The notes beneath the pieces were generated by a model. The model did not search any database and was not told where the DNA came from. It saw nothing but the letters and a program-made list of their open reading frames with translations. From Nitrospirota bacterium (GTDB lineage Bacteria > Nitrospinota_A > UBA7883), in assembly GCA_024275315.1 (NCBI GenBank), contig JAJRZK010000030.1, positions 1 through 60,096 of the forward strand: DNA of 60,096 bases. Reading direction: 5' to 3'. Each line of letters starts with the position of its first letter. Position 1 is the first letter of the stretch. Below are positions 1 through 8,443 of this stretch, piece after piece. The position numbers and the translations under genes are program-made.

Positions 1-181
1 CACGGCGTTTTACCGTATCGCCAAGAAGACCCTGCTCGTACGTACGCTTCCATCGGCCCAGAACCGCCCCGTTGACGCCAAGGTCTCGCGCCGCATCCGC
101 GATCGACAAACCCTGCTCCGTCACAAGCTTCACCGCCTCAATCTTGAACTCGTCGCTGAATCGACGCCGTTTCTTCTCCAT
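1..181 (-). CDS. IS3-family transposase OrfA, N-terminal part
   Basis: About 60 residues are visible before the window edge. They begin MEKKRRRFSDEFKIEAVKLV, followed by a helix-turn-helix (IADAARDLGV...LGRWKRTYEQG), the usual N-terminal HTH_Tnp_1 fold of IS3/IS911 OrfA proteins that bind the element ends. The ATG at 179-181 is preceded by a strong ribosome binding site (AGGAGGG) five bases upstream. The catalytic OrfB (DDE) part would lie to the left, outside the window. The family is sure from the HTH pattern plus the terminal repeat; whether the element is intact cannot be seen. Confidence 0.8.
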   Translation of the reverse strand, partial: MEKKRRRFSDEFKIEAVKLVTEQGLSIADAARDLGVNGAVLGRWKRTYEQGLLGDTVKRR

Positions 182-221
182 CTTCTCCCTCCTTGAAAAA
201 CAAATCCCATACTAAACAATC

Positions 222-246
222 TGTCCGTCAATTCGGGGGAAGTTCA
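222..246. repeat. Terminal inverted repeat of the IS3-family element
   Basis: This 25-base end is read on the minus strand as TGAACTTCCCCC followed by GAATTGACGGACA. Its first three bases, TGA, are in frame with the neighbouring radical SAM gene and form that gene's stop codon. Only one copy is in the window, so the match to the other end is not tested. Confidence 0.65.
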
Positions 247-1695
247 GGTCATCGCTTTGTCGCCCTTGTTCAACCACGATTTGAACTGGTTCCTGGCTTT
301 CCACAACCCGCCTACATGGCGCAATATCATTACCAGATTATGCGGATACCTTAGCAGGGTCGGAACAAGGGAACGAAAATACCATTTGTAACTGCCATAA
401 AAAGATATAACCAGCTTTGTGTAGAGCCTGTCCATTTCTTCCCAACTTTCAAACCCGTTGGGCTTGAAAACAAAGTTGAGGCAGTTCATTTTCCGCCAGT
501 CGTCTGCGAACACACCATGCTCTTCCAAACCGTTACGGACAGGGGAGCCTGGAAACGGGGCGAATTTCGACACGTTCAACTCGTCTAAGTCAAGCCGGCC
601 GATAAAGTCGATCGTGTTTTTCACCGTTTCGGGATTCTCGCCCGGAAGGCCCATGATAAAAAGACCTTTGGCCCTGATGCCCGCCTGTTTTATCATCCGG
701 ACAGTCTCTTCTATCTCTCCGAGCGTAAGGTTCATTTTGTGCCTGTTTAACAGCTCCTGGGCACCGGATTCTATGCCCAGGCTCACACCGAAACAGCCGC
801 CTTTTTTCAGGGTGGATAAAAGCTCCCTGTCCACATGGCCTATCCGCACCGCGCAATTGAAGGAAAACGGCAATCCGGAATGGGCCAGCTTGTCGCAAAG
901 CTCCATCACCCGTTTTCGTTTTAAAGTAAACAGGTCGTCATACAGATTGAAGTGCCGGATTCCGTATTTTTCAAAAAGGGTGGTCATATGATCGATGATG
1001 TAATCGGCGCTGTTGTAACGAAAACTCCTGCCATACACCGATCTGTCGCAAAAATCGCACGTGTAAGGGCACCCCCTGCTCGATATCAGGGGCGCGCCGC
1101 GGGAAGTGGGGGTGTTAAGCAGTGGCAAAGCGTACTCGCCGGGGAACCCGTCCAGAAGATGATACGCAGGCAAGGGCAAGTCGTCCATGGTCACAAACTC
1201 CTCCGGTGGAGCGCTATATTTCACCTCGGCGCCGTCGCGATACACAAGACCTGGAATCGAGCCTGGTTTATCGCCTGAGATCAGTTTTAACAACGGTATC
1301 TCTCCTTCGCCGATCACGGCAAAATCGATATTCGGATATTCGGTCAAAGCGGCCGTCCCTACGGATGAAACATGGACACCGCCGAAAACGATCCTGATTC
1401 CAGGATCGAGTTTTTTTATCATGCAGGCTTTTTCATATCCATCCAGAAAGCTCGACGTGGTGGCTGTAAAACCGACAATATCGGGTTTCCACGCGATTAT
1501 CTTCTCCAGTTCCCTGGCCCCCGCTTTAGAACCTGCGACAAGCATATCCAGGAGCCTGACTTGCGCCCCCTGTTTTTCCGCGACAGCGGCCAGCGACAGC
1601 AGGCCTATGGGCGGCATACGGTTCAAAGCCGTGGTGACATCATCCTGGCCAGGTATCCAGTTCGACCCTTCGGGGTGGACCAACGCTATTTTCAT
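244..1695 (-). CDS. B12-binding domain radical SAM protein
   Basis: This 483-residue protein has an N-terminal cobalamin-binding-like Rossmann domain (about residues 1-150) and then a radical SAM domain with the cluster motif C209-x3-C213-x2-C216 (CPYTCDFCD). Family members use a [4Fe-4S] cluster and S-adenosylmethionine, often with cobalamin, for methylations or ring and chain modifications of lipids and natural products. It is the last gene of the minus-strand lipid operon, and its ATG overlaps the glycosyltransferase stop (ATGA at 1692-1695). Its own stop codon lies inside the IS terminal repeat, so a short native C-terminus may have been lost. The substrate is not predictable; modification of the operon's lipid is an inference. 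Confidence 0.85.
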   Translation of the reverse strand: MKIALVHPEGSNWIPGQDDVTTALNRMPPIGLLSLAAVAEKQGAQVRLLDMLVAGSKAGARELEKIIAWKPDIVGFTATTSSFLDGYEKACMIKKLDPGIRIVFGGVHVSSVGTAALTEYPNIDFAVIGEGEIPLLKLISGDKPGSIPGLVYRDGAEVKYSAPPEEFVTMDDLPLPAYHLLDGFPGEYALPLLNTPTSRGAPLISSRGCPYTCDFCDRSVYGRSFRYNSADYIIDHMTTLFEKYGIRHFNLYDDLFTLKRKRVMELCDKLAHSGLPFSFNCAVRIGHVDRELLSTLKKGGCFGVSLGIESGAQELLNRHKMNLTLGEIEETVRMIKQAGIRAKGLFIMGLPGENPETVKNTIDFIGRLDLDELNVSKFAPFPGSPVRNGLEEHGVFADDWRKMNCLNFVFKPNGFESWEEMDRLYTKLVISFYGSYKWYFRSLVPTLLRYPHNLVMILRHVGGLWKARNQFKSWLNKGDKAMT

Positions 1696-2456
1696 CTATC
1701 CATTTTTTGCGCCAGGGACCTGTATAATCCCCCAAGGTAAAGCCCGCGGCGCAACAGCTTTCCCGCCACCATCAAGGTGATCTTTGCAATATCGATCACG
1801 GGCCTGAAATGGCTGGGTCTTGCGTTGTTGTCATATATGGCGTTTATGGGAATCGACACCACATTGAAACCGTTTCTGCCGGCTTCTATCAGGATTTCGC
1901 TTTCGAACACAAACCCCCCGCCGGGACAAGTGTCTGCGTTGACACGGGAGAAAAGCTCCGCCGGATAGAGCCGAAACCCGGACTGGCTGTCATTCAGCGG
2001 CATTCCGGCCGCCCATGCTATCCAGAAATTGGCGAACCTGTTGGCGTAATATCTGGTTTTGGGAATATCCCCGGCGTGTTGAAGCCTGGAGCCGATAATT
2101 ATTCTGCCGCGATACTTAACTGACGCTTCTGCAAATCTGGGAATATCGTCGGGCAAATGCTGTCCGTCCCCGTCGAGCGTAATGATCTTTTCCGCGCCTT
2201 TTGCCAGGGCATGCTCTATTCCTCGCCACACCGTGGCGGCCTTGCCAAGGTTCGCTTTGTTGCGGAGCAGTGTCACACCATCCACGTCATCGAGCTGGTT
2301 TACAGTTTTATCGCGGGAGCAATCGTCGACAACTATCACCAGTGGGCAATGGCGCAAGGCTTCACTGGCGACTTTCCGGATGGAATTCTCCTCGTTATAC
2401 GCAGGAATGACAACCGCGATTTTCTCCGTTTGGACATCATTTGCATTTAGCGCCAT
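1692..2456 (-). CDS. Family 2 glycosyltransferase (DPM1/polyprenyl-phosphate type)
   Basis: This 254-residue single-domain glycosyltransferase has the GT-A start motif VVIPAYNEE (residues 15-23), VVDDCSRD for nucleotide binding, and the metal-binding LDGDGQH with Asp95 and Asp97. The form resembles dolichyl- or undecaprenyl-phosphate sugar transferases but lacks the C-terminal membrane helices some of them carry. It lies between the chain-length-factor-like gene (27 bases away) and the radical SAM gene (4-base overlap), so it may add a sugar to the lipid made by this operon. Glycosyltransferases occur as accessory genes in aryl-polyene-type clusters. Donor and acceptor are unknown. Confidence 0.85.
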   Translation of the reverse strand: MALNANDVQTEKIAVVIPAYNEENSIRKVASEALRHCPLVIVVDDCSRDKTVNQLDDVDGVTLLRNKANLGKAATVWRGIEHALAKGAEKIITLDGDGQHLPDDIPRFAEASVKYRGRIIIGSRLQHAGDIPKTRYYANRFANFWIAWAAGMPLNDSQSGFRLYPAELFSRVNADTCPGGGFVFESEILIEAGRNGFNVVSIPINAIYDNNARPSHFRPVIDIAKITLMVAGKLLRRGLYLGGLYRSLAQKMDR

Positions 2457-2483
2457 GTTATAACCAAAACCTGGTGCGTTATT

Positions 2484-3284
2484 TCATGGGAGGGGTTCGA
2501 TATCAAGCCTGAGCAACGACCCCTTTGAATATTCAACAAAAACCTTTCCAGCGCGTTTGTTGGCCAAAGCGTGGCAAAGCGGCAAACTTCGCGCCGCGGG
2601 GTTGCCGGCCCGCAAAGCTTCAAGCCCTGGATCATCCATCTCACTTGGCCGGTTCCCTGTTTTTGGCGCCACGCCGATCTCCACCCCGGCGACGCTGGCC
2701 TCGCTTCTGGTTTTGGACAGGGAAAAACTGACGGCGAACGCCGCGGTAAATGGCATGGCGTAATGAAGCGGTTTGGGCGATGGAATGTCATACGCCACCA
2801 GGAGTATCCTATCCGCTTCGACGGCGAGTTGCGCCGCCGATTCCATAAACGCCGAGCCGAAGGTGCTCTCGTTGCAGGCTATGCTGGCGCTGGCCTCCAT
2901 GCATCCGGCCCCGATAAGCCAGTATCCCACAGGCGCGTTGTGCACCGAGTTGTGAAACGCGGTGGGCGACACCACCCTGCCAGGTTTTGATAGGGAGTTG
3001 AAAAGACTGTGTATCACCAGGCCGTCGCCCAGGCATGAAGCGAATACAGTTGGAAGGGACTCCATTTTCACCCCGGAACTGTCTACCGCCTCCCTGGCCG
3101 CCTGTATCGCCAGCCGGACACTCTTGACGCTTCTTCTGCGTTCGTTGGGCGGCAAAATATCAGGCGCCACGTATTCAGGCTCCGATGGTGTATAGCCTTT
3201 TCCGCCCGTCAACACCGAAACAGCCTCTTTCCAGCTTGCCATGCCGCTGCCTGTGATCCCGATTCCATCGATGTACAGCGTCAT
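2484..3284 (-). CDS. Beta-ketoacyl synthase-like protein (Ketoacyl-synt_2, chain-length-factor type)
   Basis: This 266-residue short ketosynthase-fold protein is much shorter than the roughly 400 residues of a full KS. It keeps the nucleophile-elbow region with a cysteine (SIACNES, Cys137) but has no HGT or GH segment, so both active-site histidines are missing. This matches the family paired with a full KS in aryl-polyene clusters (ApeC-like), where it acts as a partner or chain-length factor. Its ATG overlaps the upstream KS stop by one base (TAATG), suggesting coupled translation and a heterodimer. The role in setting chain length is inferred from the family and pairing. Confidence 0.75.
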   Translation of the reverse strand: MTLYIDGIGITGSGMASWKEAVSVLTGGKGYTPSEPEYVAPDILPPNERRRSVKSVRLAIQAAREAVDSSGVKMESLPTVFASCLGDGLVIHSLFNSLSKPGRVVSPTAFHNSVHNAPVGYWLIGAGCMEASASIACNESTFGSAFMESAAQLAVEADRILLVAYDIPSPKPLHYAMPFTAAFAVSFSLSKTRSEASVAGVEIGVAPKTGNRPSEMDDPGLEALRAGNPAARSLPLCHALANKRAGKVFVEYSKGSLLRLDIEPLP

Positions 3285-4477
3285 TACCGGCCCAGCTCCA
3301 GCACAAGGCTACAGTTGTTCCCCCCGAACCCGAACGAGTTGACCAACACCCTGGATACATCAGCTCTTGTTGTTGAACCGGCCACGTTGCATTTTATGTC
3401 AGGATCGAGCTCTTTTAGGTTCAGACAGCCAGGTATCATCCCGGCCCTGATACAGATGGCGGAGATGATCGCCTCTAAGACACCCGCCGCCCCTAAAGCG
3501 TGACCAGTCCATCCCTTGGTGGAGCTGCAGGGGGTGGAACCAAAAATCCTGGTTATGGCCCTGGCCTCGATCAGGTCATTGGCGATGGTGGCGGTCCCGT
3601 GCATGTTGATGTAGTCTATGTCATTTGCAGACGATTCGGACATCTTAAGAGCCTTTCTCATCGCCATCTCTGCGCCCGCGCCTTCAGGATGAGGGGAGGA
3701 CATATGGTACGCGTCGCTGCTTTCTCCATATCCGGACAGCCAAACCTCCTTGTCTGCGTTTTCCACGTTTTCCGGTTTTTCCAGCAGGACGAACCCCGCC
3801 GCCTCGCCCAGGGACAGGCCGTCACGGTCTTTGTCGCAGGGCTTGCAAGGCGTGGGGGAAACCACGTTTAGCGACGTAAACCCGTACAGTGTGGTCATGC
3901 ACAGGGTATCTACACCACCGACAACAGCCGCGTCGGCAAATCCGGCTTCGATATGACGGGCGGCGGCGGCAAACGCCTTTGCGCTTGAGGAGCACGCTGT
4001 CGAAAGCGCGAAGGCGGGGCCTGTAAGGTCAAAATAGCCGGAGACATAATCTACGGCAGAATAGAAACAGTGGGTGTAGTACAGTTTCTCTCTGAAATGA
4101 TCTATTACAGATTCGTCCTCCAGGGAGGGCGACATGTATCCATATTCCGTCTCCAGCAGGCCGGAGGTACTCGTGCCGATTACAAGTGAGATTCTGTCCG
4201 GACCATACTTGTCGATCGCTTTGAACACCGTCTTCTCGAACCCGTCCTGCGTCAGGCACGCCTGGACAAGCCGGTTGCTTCTGCTGTCAAACCTGCCCTC
4301 GGTGGTTGGCTGATCCAGCCCTTTTATCCACCCCGCATGTGTCTGTATATCCTTGGCGAACTCGACCTTTAGAGGGGCCAGACCCGTTTTTTCATTCCAT
4401 AGCGCCTCTTCGAGGGCGGCCACCCCTTTTCCCACGGAGCTTATGGCCGAATAGTCGCTCAATACTAATGGTTTCAC
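3284..4477 (-). CDS. Beta-ketoacyl-ACP synthase (FabB/FabF-like ketosynthase)
   Basis: A full-length ketosynthase of 397 residues. The catalytic triad is complete: Cys162 in STACSSS, His293 in NMHGTATIAND and His326 in KGWTGHALGAAG. It should extend an acyl chain on an acyl carrier protein by decarboxylative condensation. I chose the GTG at 4475-4477 because family homology begins at VKPLVLSDYSAISS; an open frame continues upstream to 4513 without homology. The gene is followed at once by the short KS-like partner. A gap of about 110 bases separates it from the exporter gene, the widest in this operon, so an internal promoter is possible. No dedicated carrier protein gene is visible. Confidence 0.85.
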   Translation of the reverse strand: MKPLVLSDYSAISSVGKGVAALEEALWNEKTGLAPLKVEFAKDIQTHAGWIKGLDQPTTEGRFDSRSNRLVQACLTQDGFEKTVFKAIDKYGPDRISLVIGTSTSGLLETEYGYMSPSLEDESVIDHFREKLYYTHCFYSAVDYVSGYFDLTGPAFALSTACSSSAKAFAAAARHIEAGFADAAVVGGVDTLCMTTLYGFTSLNVVSPTPCKPCDKDRDGLSLGEAAGFVLLEKPENVENADKEVWLSGYGESSDAYHMSSPHPEGAGAEMAMRKALKMSESSANDIDYINMHGTATIANDLIEARAITRIFGSTPCSSTKGWTGHALGAAGVLEAIISAICIRAGMIPGCLNLKELDPDIKCNVAGSTTRADVSRVLVNSFGFGGNNCSLVLELGR

Positions 4478-4588
4478 AATCCACCAATTTACTATAACTG
4501 CGCTATTGCACATCTATTTATCGATAGCTATAGATACTGCAAGTGCTTGATAATAACCAATATAACACAAAGCCGACATTGAAATATC

Positions 4589-6919
4589 TTACGGTGACCG
4601 TTGTGGAGCGGTTTTTTTCATGGCCAGTCCAAACAAAAAACAAAGCGCCGATCCCATGAACACTGTCGAACCGATGGTGTTCAACACGAACAGGCTCGAC
4701 ATGGCCAGCGCACCAAATACCATGATTGTCGATACGTTACATATCCATGTCGACATGACCGACCGAACCTTTTCCTCTTCAGAACTAAAATCACGGTTCA
4801 GAAAAAGCGCGTAATCGATGCCAAGACCGGCCACCAGAAGAAGAGAGACAAAATGAAATATGGACAATCCCCCATCCCAAAGAGACATTGCATAAGCCGT
4901 GATCATGACGGGACCGGCCACCGTGATGACAACACGCCCGACATCGGTGATGGATCGGAGACTGGCCGACAGCACCGCAAGAATCGCCAACGTTCCCAAC
5001 ATGCAGGCCGCAAGAGCTTCATTACGATATTTCCCGACCCGTCTGGTCGATTCCCGTTTTAGGTTTATATATCGAATTCCCGTTTTTGATGCGGCTCCGG
5101 CCAGTTTTATCAAGGAGCTTTCGTTTCTGACATCACGCAGAGGTATCAACGCTGTCCATTTTCCATCGCTGTTTTTCAGGAGCGGCGCTATTCTCATCCA
5201 GATTGCGGTTCCGCGCAGGTCCTCAATACCCACCGGCGGAGCCGTTGCGGCCCGGGTCACATCCCGGATGAACGGCTCGAAAGCGTCTTTCTCGAATGGC
5301 AAATCCCTGATAGCGGCGGTCAGGTTATCCCGCAGTCGCCGCTCGTCAGGTATCATCGCCTGGCGAAGCGTCTGGGCGCTTGCGCTCGGCAGGTATCTGG
5401 CCGCCATATCGTACCCGCCCAGTGACCCGTCGCTAACCAGTTTATCCAATCCGGCCGCCAATGACTCGCAGGATCGAAGCGCACTCTCTGGATCCCTGGC
5501 GGTAACGGTTATAAACTTAAACGCGTCCGGCGCGTTCATTTCGGATCGTAACATGGTGTCCATCTCCCGCATTTTTGCGGGGACGGGGTTGAGCTTCGAC
5601 AGGTCGTCATTCCAGCCAGATCTGGCGCCGAGGGTTATCAAAACAGCGCAGATAATGGCAGTCGCCACCATAGCTGGTGTCAATGGGCGAAGCAACCTGG
5701 TAAATGTCTCCACGCCGGCGGCCCCGGATGAAAGACTGGGAATAGAGAAGCCGTCGGCGATGGTCATAGGCAACACCCACCTGGACGCCGCCGCGGCGGA
5801 TAATACACCGAACACGGAAAACAGACCGAGCTGGCGCAACCCGGAAAAATCAGAAAACACCATAGCGCAGTAACCGATGGATGTTGTCAACGCGCTAAGC
5901 GCCAGGGTCGGCCCGATTCGTCTCCATACCGCTCCGGCTGGTTCGTTTCTTTTTTTATGCGACAAAACATGAATGGGGTAATCCACCCCTACGCCGATAA
6001 TGGTGGCTCCGAAAGCGATCGTAATCCCGTGAACATACCCGAACACCAGTTGCGTGGCTCCTATGGCCACCACGACACCGGTAAGCATAGGGAGCGCCGC
6101 GAGAACTACAGAAAAAACGGAACGGAACACGGCCAGAAGAAATGTTATGGCCAGAAAGGTGGCCGCCAACGTCATCCTGCCTGCCTCGGCCCTGACGATG
6201 GCTCGGGATTTCACGGCAAAAACACCGGTACCGGATAGCTCAATTTCCAGATTGCCGGACGAGTTGGCTTCGTCGAAAGTGTTTCGGATCAGCTCTATCA
6301 GTTTATGTTGCCTGTCGATATCAAACGCTGAAGCCCGGGCGCTGGCAATCATCATGGCGCGTTTCCCATCGGGCGAAAACCATACTCCATGCTCGATCCT
6401 CTGGCCGTGGTCTCCTCTCATTCTTTCTATAATCGCCCTGAACTCCGCCGTGGGATCAGAGGTCAGCCTCGCCTTGCCAAACAGACCGGCGAACGAGGAC
6501 AGCTCCTTTAGTCTTTGCGTAAATTCTTTTTTGAGCTGTTCCGCGTCGAATCTGTTTTCACTCATTTGGGGGCTGAGCAGGTATCGGTTCCTGAACAGCA
6601 GCTCCATGCTTGAGTCTTCCCCCATTGAGGATCCGTTCAATACATATTCGAACTTGCCGCTTCGGCGCAGGGCGTTCGCCATCTCCACGCTGGTTTTGGC
6701 CAGCCGTTCGGCCGGGGCGCCTTTAACGCCCACAAGAATCATCCTGGCGGACGATCCTGACGCAAGTTCATCGATAATATTGTTGACGCCGGATTCATCG
6801 TCGCCGTCAAGGAAAAGCGAGAGGTCGGAAACTGTAACAACGGATGAAAACGTATAATAACCGGCCCCGGCGAGGATCAGAAGCCATGTTGCGATCGCGA
6901 TAAGATGGTGGCGTATCAC
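4589..6919 (-). CDS. MMPL/RND-family lipid exporter
   Basis: This 776-residue inner-membrane protein is built as two repeats. Each has an N-terminal helix, a large periplasmic loop, and a block of five helices. Conserved membrane motifs GVGVDYPIH and GLGIDYALF carry the Asp-Tyr pair thought to serve proton coupling in MMPL/RND transporters. Related exporters (ApeK-like) occur in aryl-polyene and flexirubin clusters and are thought to carry the finished lipid toward the outer membrane. The start overlaps the stop of the LolA-like gene (ATGA at 6916-6919). The length fits the family. The exported substrate is inferred from context. Confidence 0.85.
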   Translation of the reverse strand: MIRHHLIAIATWLLILAGAGYYTFSSVVTVSDLSLFLDGDDESGVNNIIDELASGSSARMILVGVKGAPAERLAKTSVEMANALRRSGKFEYVLNGSSMGEDSSMELLFRNRYLLSPQMSENRFDAEQLKKEFTQRLKELSSFAGLFGKARLTSDPTAEFRAIIERMRGDHGQRIEHGVWFSPDGKRAMMIASARASAFDIDRQHKLIELIRNTFDEANSSGNLEIELSGTGVFAVKSRAIVRAEAGRMTLAATFLAITFLLAVFRSVFSVVLAALPMLTGVVVAIGATQLVFGYVHGITIAFGATIIGVGVDYPIHVLSHKKRNEPAGAVWRRIGPTLALSALTTSIGYCAMVFSDFSGLRQLGLFSVFGVLSAAAASRWVLPMTIADGFSIPSLSSGAAGVETFTRLLRPLTPAMVATAIICAVLITLGARSGWNDDLSKLNPVPAKMREMDTMLRSEMNAPDAFKFITVTARDPESALRSCESLAAGLDKLVSDGSLGGYDMAARYLPSASAQTLRQAMIPDERRLRDNLTAAIRDLPFEKDAFEPFIRDVTRAATAPPVGIEDLRGTAIWMRIAPLLKNSDGKWTALIPLRDVRNESSLIKLAGAASKTGIRYINLKRESTRRVGKYRNEALAACMLGTLAILAVLSASLRSITDVGRVVITVAGPVMITAYAMSLWDGGLSIFHFVSLLLVAGLGIDYALFLNRDFSSEEEKVRSVMSTWICNVSTIMVFGALAMSSLFVLNTIGSTVFMGSALCFLFGLAMKKTAPQRSP

Positions 6920-7536
6920 TGATTATCCGTGATGGTTATAGACATCAGCGACGTATCCCCCGACGGATCGGTTGTTTTTATTTGTGTGATCCGGTTGTCG
7001 CTTCCCGATATCTCGATGGTTTTAATCACTTTTTTCATCCGCTTTGTTCTTGGTTCAAGAACCATGGTCCAATTCTTTCCTCTGTGAAAACCGATCTTGT
7101 AAAAACGTTCCAGCGTGTCGATATCCCCGGCCAGCGTCGCCCGAACACTCTCCACAAAACCCCACAATATGATGTCCCGTTTCAGCGAGAAGGTTTTTGT
7201 TCTGTTTTTGTTTGTGTCGGCCACGGTTACTTTTTCACCATCAACTACGTAACGCTCATCAACCGGATCACCAACCTGCTTTTCCAGGTACGAAGGCGCG
7301 ATATATTTCAACAGACCGTAAGTCGTGATCGGTTTTGCAAGAACAGACATCTGTTTGGTTTCGGTAAACTTGGCCTCTATCCGCCGCACACTGGCCAGTC
7401 GAACCATCAACGCCGCCAGTTCCGGATCACGTTTAGTGGAACCATCTTCCGCCCCCTGTCCCGGCACAGGCGCATGGACGATACAAAACAGCGCGATCGT
7501 CATTGCGAGAAAGGGTCTTGGCCTGATGTGCCTCAA
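6916..7536 (-). CDS. LolA-like outer-membrane lipoprotein carrier-related protein
   Basis: A predicted periplasmic protein of about 206 residues with a signal peptide (Arg-rich start, FLAMTIALFCIVHA core, likely cleavage near GQGA). It then has a LolA-type fold: ASVRRIEAKFTETKQ, YLEKQVGDPVDERYVVDGE and a beta-rich C-terminus. LolA-like proteins next to MMPL exporters in polyene clusters (ApeL-like) are thought to ferry a hydrophobic product across the periplasm. I favour the TTG at 7534-7536, one base after the acyltransferase stop, because it gives a complete signal peptide. An ATG at 7501-7503 would remove the charged start. A longer frame running into the acyltransferase gene is unlikely. 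Confidence 0.72.
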   Translation of the reverse strand: MRHIRPRPFLAMTIALFCIVHAPVPGQGAEDGSTKRDPELAALMVRLASVRRIEAKFTETKQMSVLAKPITTYGLLKYIAPSYLEKQVGDPVDERYVVDGEKVTVADTNKNRTKTFSLKRDIILWGFVESVRATLAGDIDTLERFYKIGFHRGKNWTMVLEPRTKRMKKVIKTIEISGSDNRITQIKTTDPSGDTSLMSITITDNQ

Positions 7537-7537
7537 C

Positions 7538-8443
7538 CTAGTCCCGCTCCCAGAATTCGTAGAAGTTAAACCAGTTATATGGCTCTTTCCGGCAGTAATA
7601 CTCCAGCCTGGACGAATATTTCTGGGTGAGCGCGTCAAGGTCGGCTTGTCTGTTTTTTTTGCTCAGCTCCACTTTTTCTGAAAATCGTTCCACGTGTATT
7701 TCATACCGGTTGCCCCCGCAATACAGGCCGAAAAACAGCACAACAGGAGCCTGGACCACACCTGCCAGTATCATCGGAGCCTGGGGGAAAAAGGCGCGCC
7801 CACCAAGAAACTCGCACATGGAGACCTTTTCGGATCTCATGGTCCTGTCGCCCAAAACGCCGACAATCTCTCCTTTTTCTATCCTCTCCCTGGCCACCAG
7901 CAGGGCGTCCGGCCGGCCGGTGTTTATTATCCGTCGAGCTAATTCGGGATTGATCGATTTTAGCACTTCGCTTATTTTCCGGGAGTTGTCCTCATACATC
8001 AGGATGTTGATAGGTGTTTTTGTTTTTTTCGCCCCTATGGCGCGCAGGATTTCAAAACTGCCAAGGTGGGAGCCGAGAAGGAAAAAACCCTTTCCCGTGT
8101 TCATGTAATGGAGCAGTATGTCCAGACCGAATATTTCTATATCCAGCAGATCATGACGATCGGTGAGCATGTATACCCTGTCAAGAATTGTCGCGGCGAA
8201 TGTGTGATAGTGTTTGTAGACCTCGTACATTGTGGATGGCCGGCCGAATATCCTTGCAAGGTAATTTCCGGAATGTGTGCGGGTGGCCCTGGAGAACAAA
8301 AGAAAATACAGGCAGATCGGATACAGCAACGCCCTCCCGGTTGGACGCCCGATCCTGCTCGCTATCCAGGCTATCAGGTTAAGCGAAAATTTGGAGCCTC
8401 GCTCCGACTGGTTCAGCCATCCATCTTTTGCGAATTCAGCCAT
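7538..8443 (-). CDS. LpxL/HtrB-family acyltransferase
   Basis: This roughly 301-residue member of the lysophospholipid/lipid A late acyltransferase family has an N-terminal hydrophobic segment (residues 38-50) and the catalytic H-x4-E motif as His126-LGSF-Glu131. Such enzymes act on the cytoplasmic face of the inner membrane. In aryl-polyene clusters related acyltransferases help attach the polyene chain to a lipid anchor, which is the likely role here. The start at 8441-8443 (MAEFAKDG) overlaps the AMP-ligase stop by eight bases. The frame is open further upstream but would lie wholly within the ligase gene. Confidence 0.82.
   Translation of the reverse strand: MAEFAKDGWLNQSERGSKFSLNLIAWIASRIGRPTGRALLYPICLYFLLFSRATRTHSGNYLARIFGRPSTMYEVYKHYHTFAATILDRVYMLTDRHDLLDIEIFGLDILLHYMNTGKGFFLLGSHLGSFEILRAIGAKKTKTPINILMYEDNSRKISEVLKSINPELARRIINTGRPDALLVARERIEKGEIVGVLGDRTMRSEKVSMCEFLGGRAFFPQAPMILAGVVQAPVVLFFGLYCGGNRYEIHVERFSEKVELSKKNRQADLDALTQKYSSRLEYYCRKEPYNWFNFYEFWERD

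Larger units (their letters stand above)
1..246 (-). mobile_element. IS3-family insertion sequence, one end only (truncated by window edge)
   Basis: The left edge holds the end of an insertion sequence that runs out of the window. It contains the start of an OrfA-type transposase on the minus strand and, outside it, a terminal repeat at 222-246 that reads TGAACTTCCCCCGAATTGAC from the outside in. Ends beginning TGAAC with a C-rich stretch are typical of IS3-family elements. The element abuts the last codon of the radical SAM gene at 247, so it interrupts or terminates the operon read from the right. The other end and the target duplication are outside the window. Confidence 0.8.

Noticed and set aside
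4899-5873. 324-codon plus-strand frame inside the exporter gene
   Set aside because: The minus strand holds a clear MMPL exporter across the whole stretch; the plus frame has no domain pattern.
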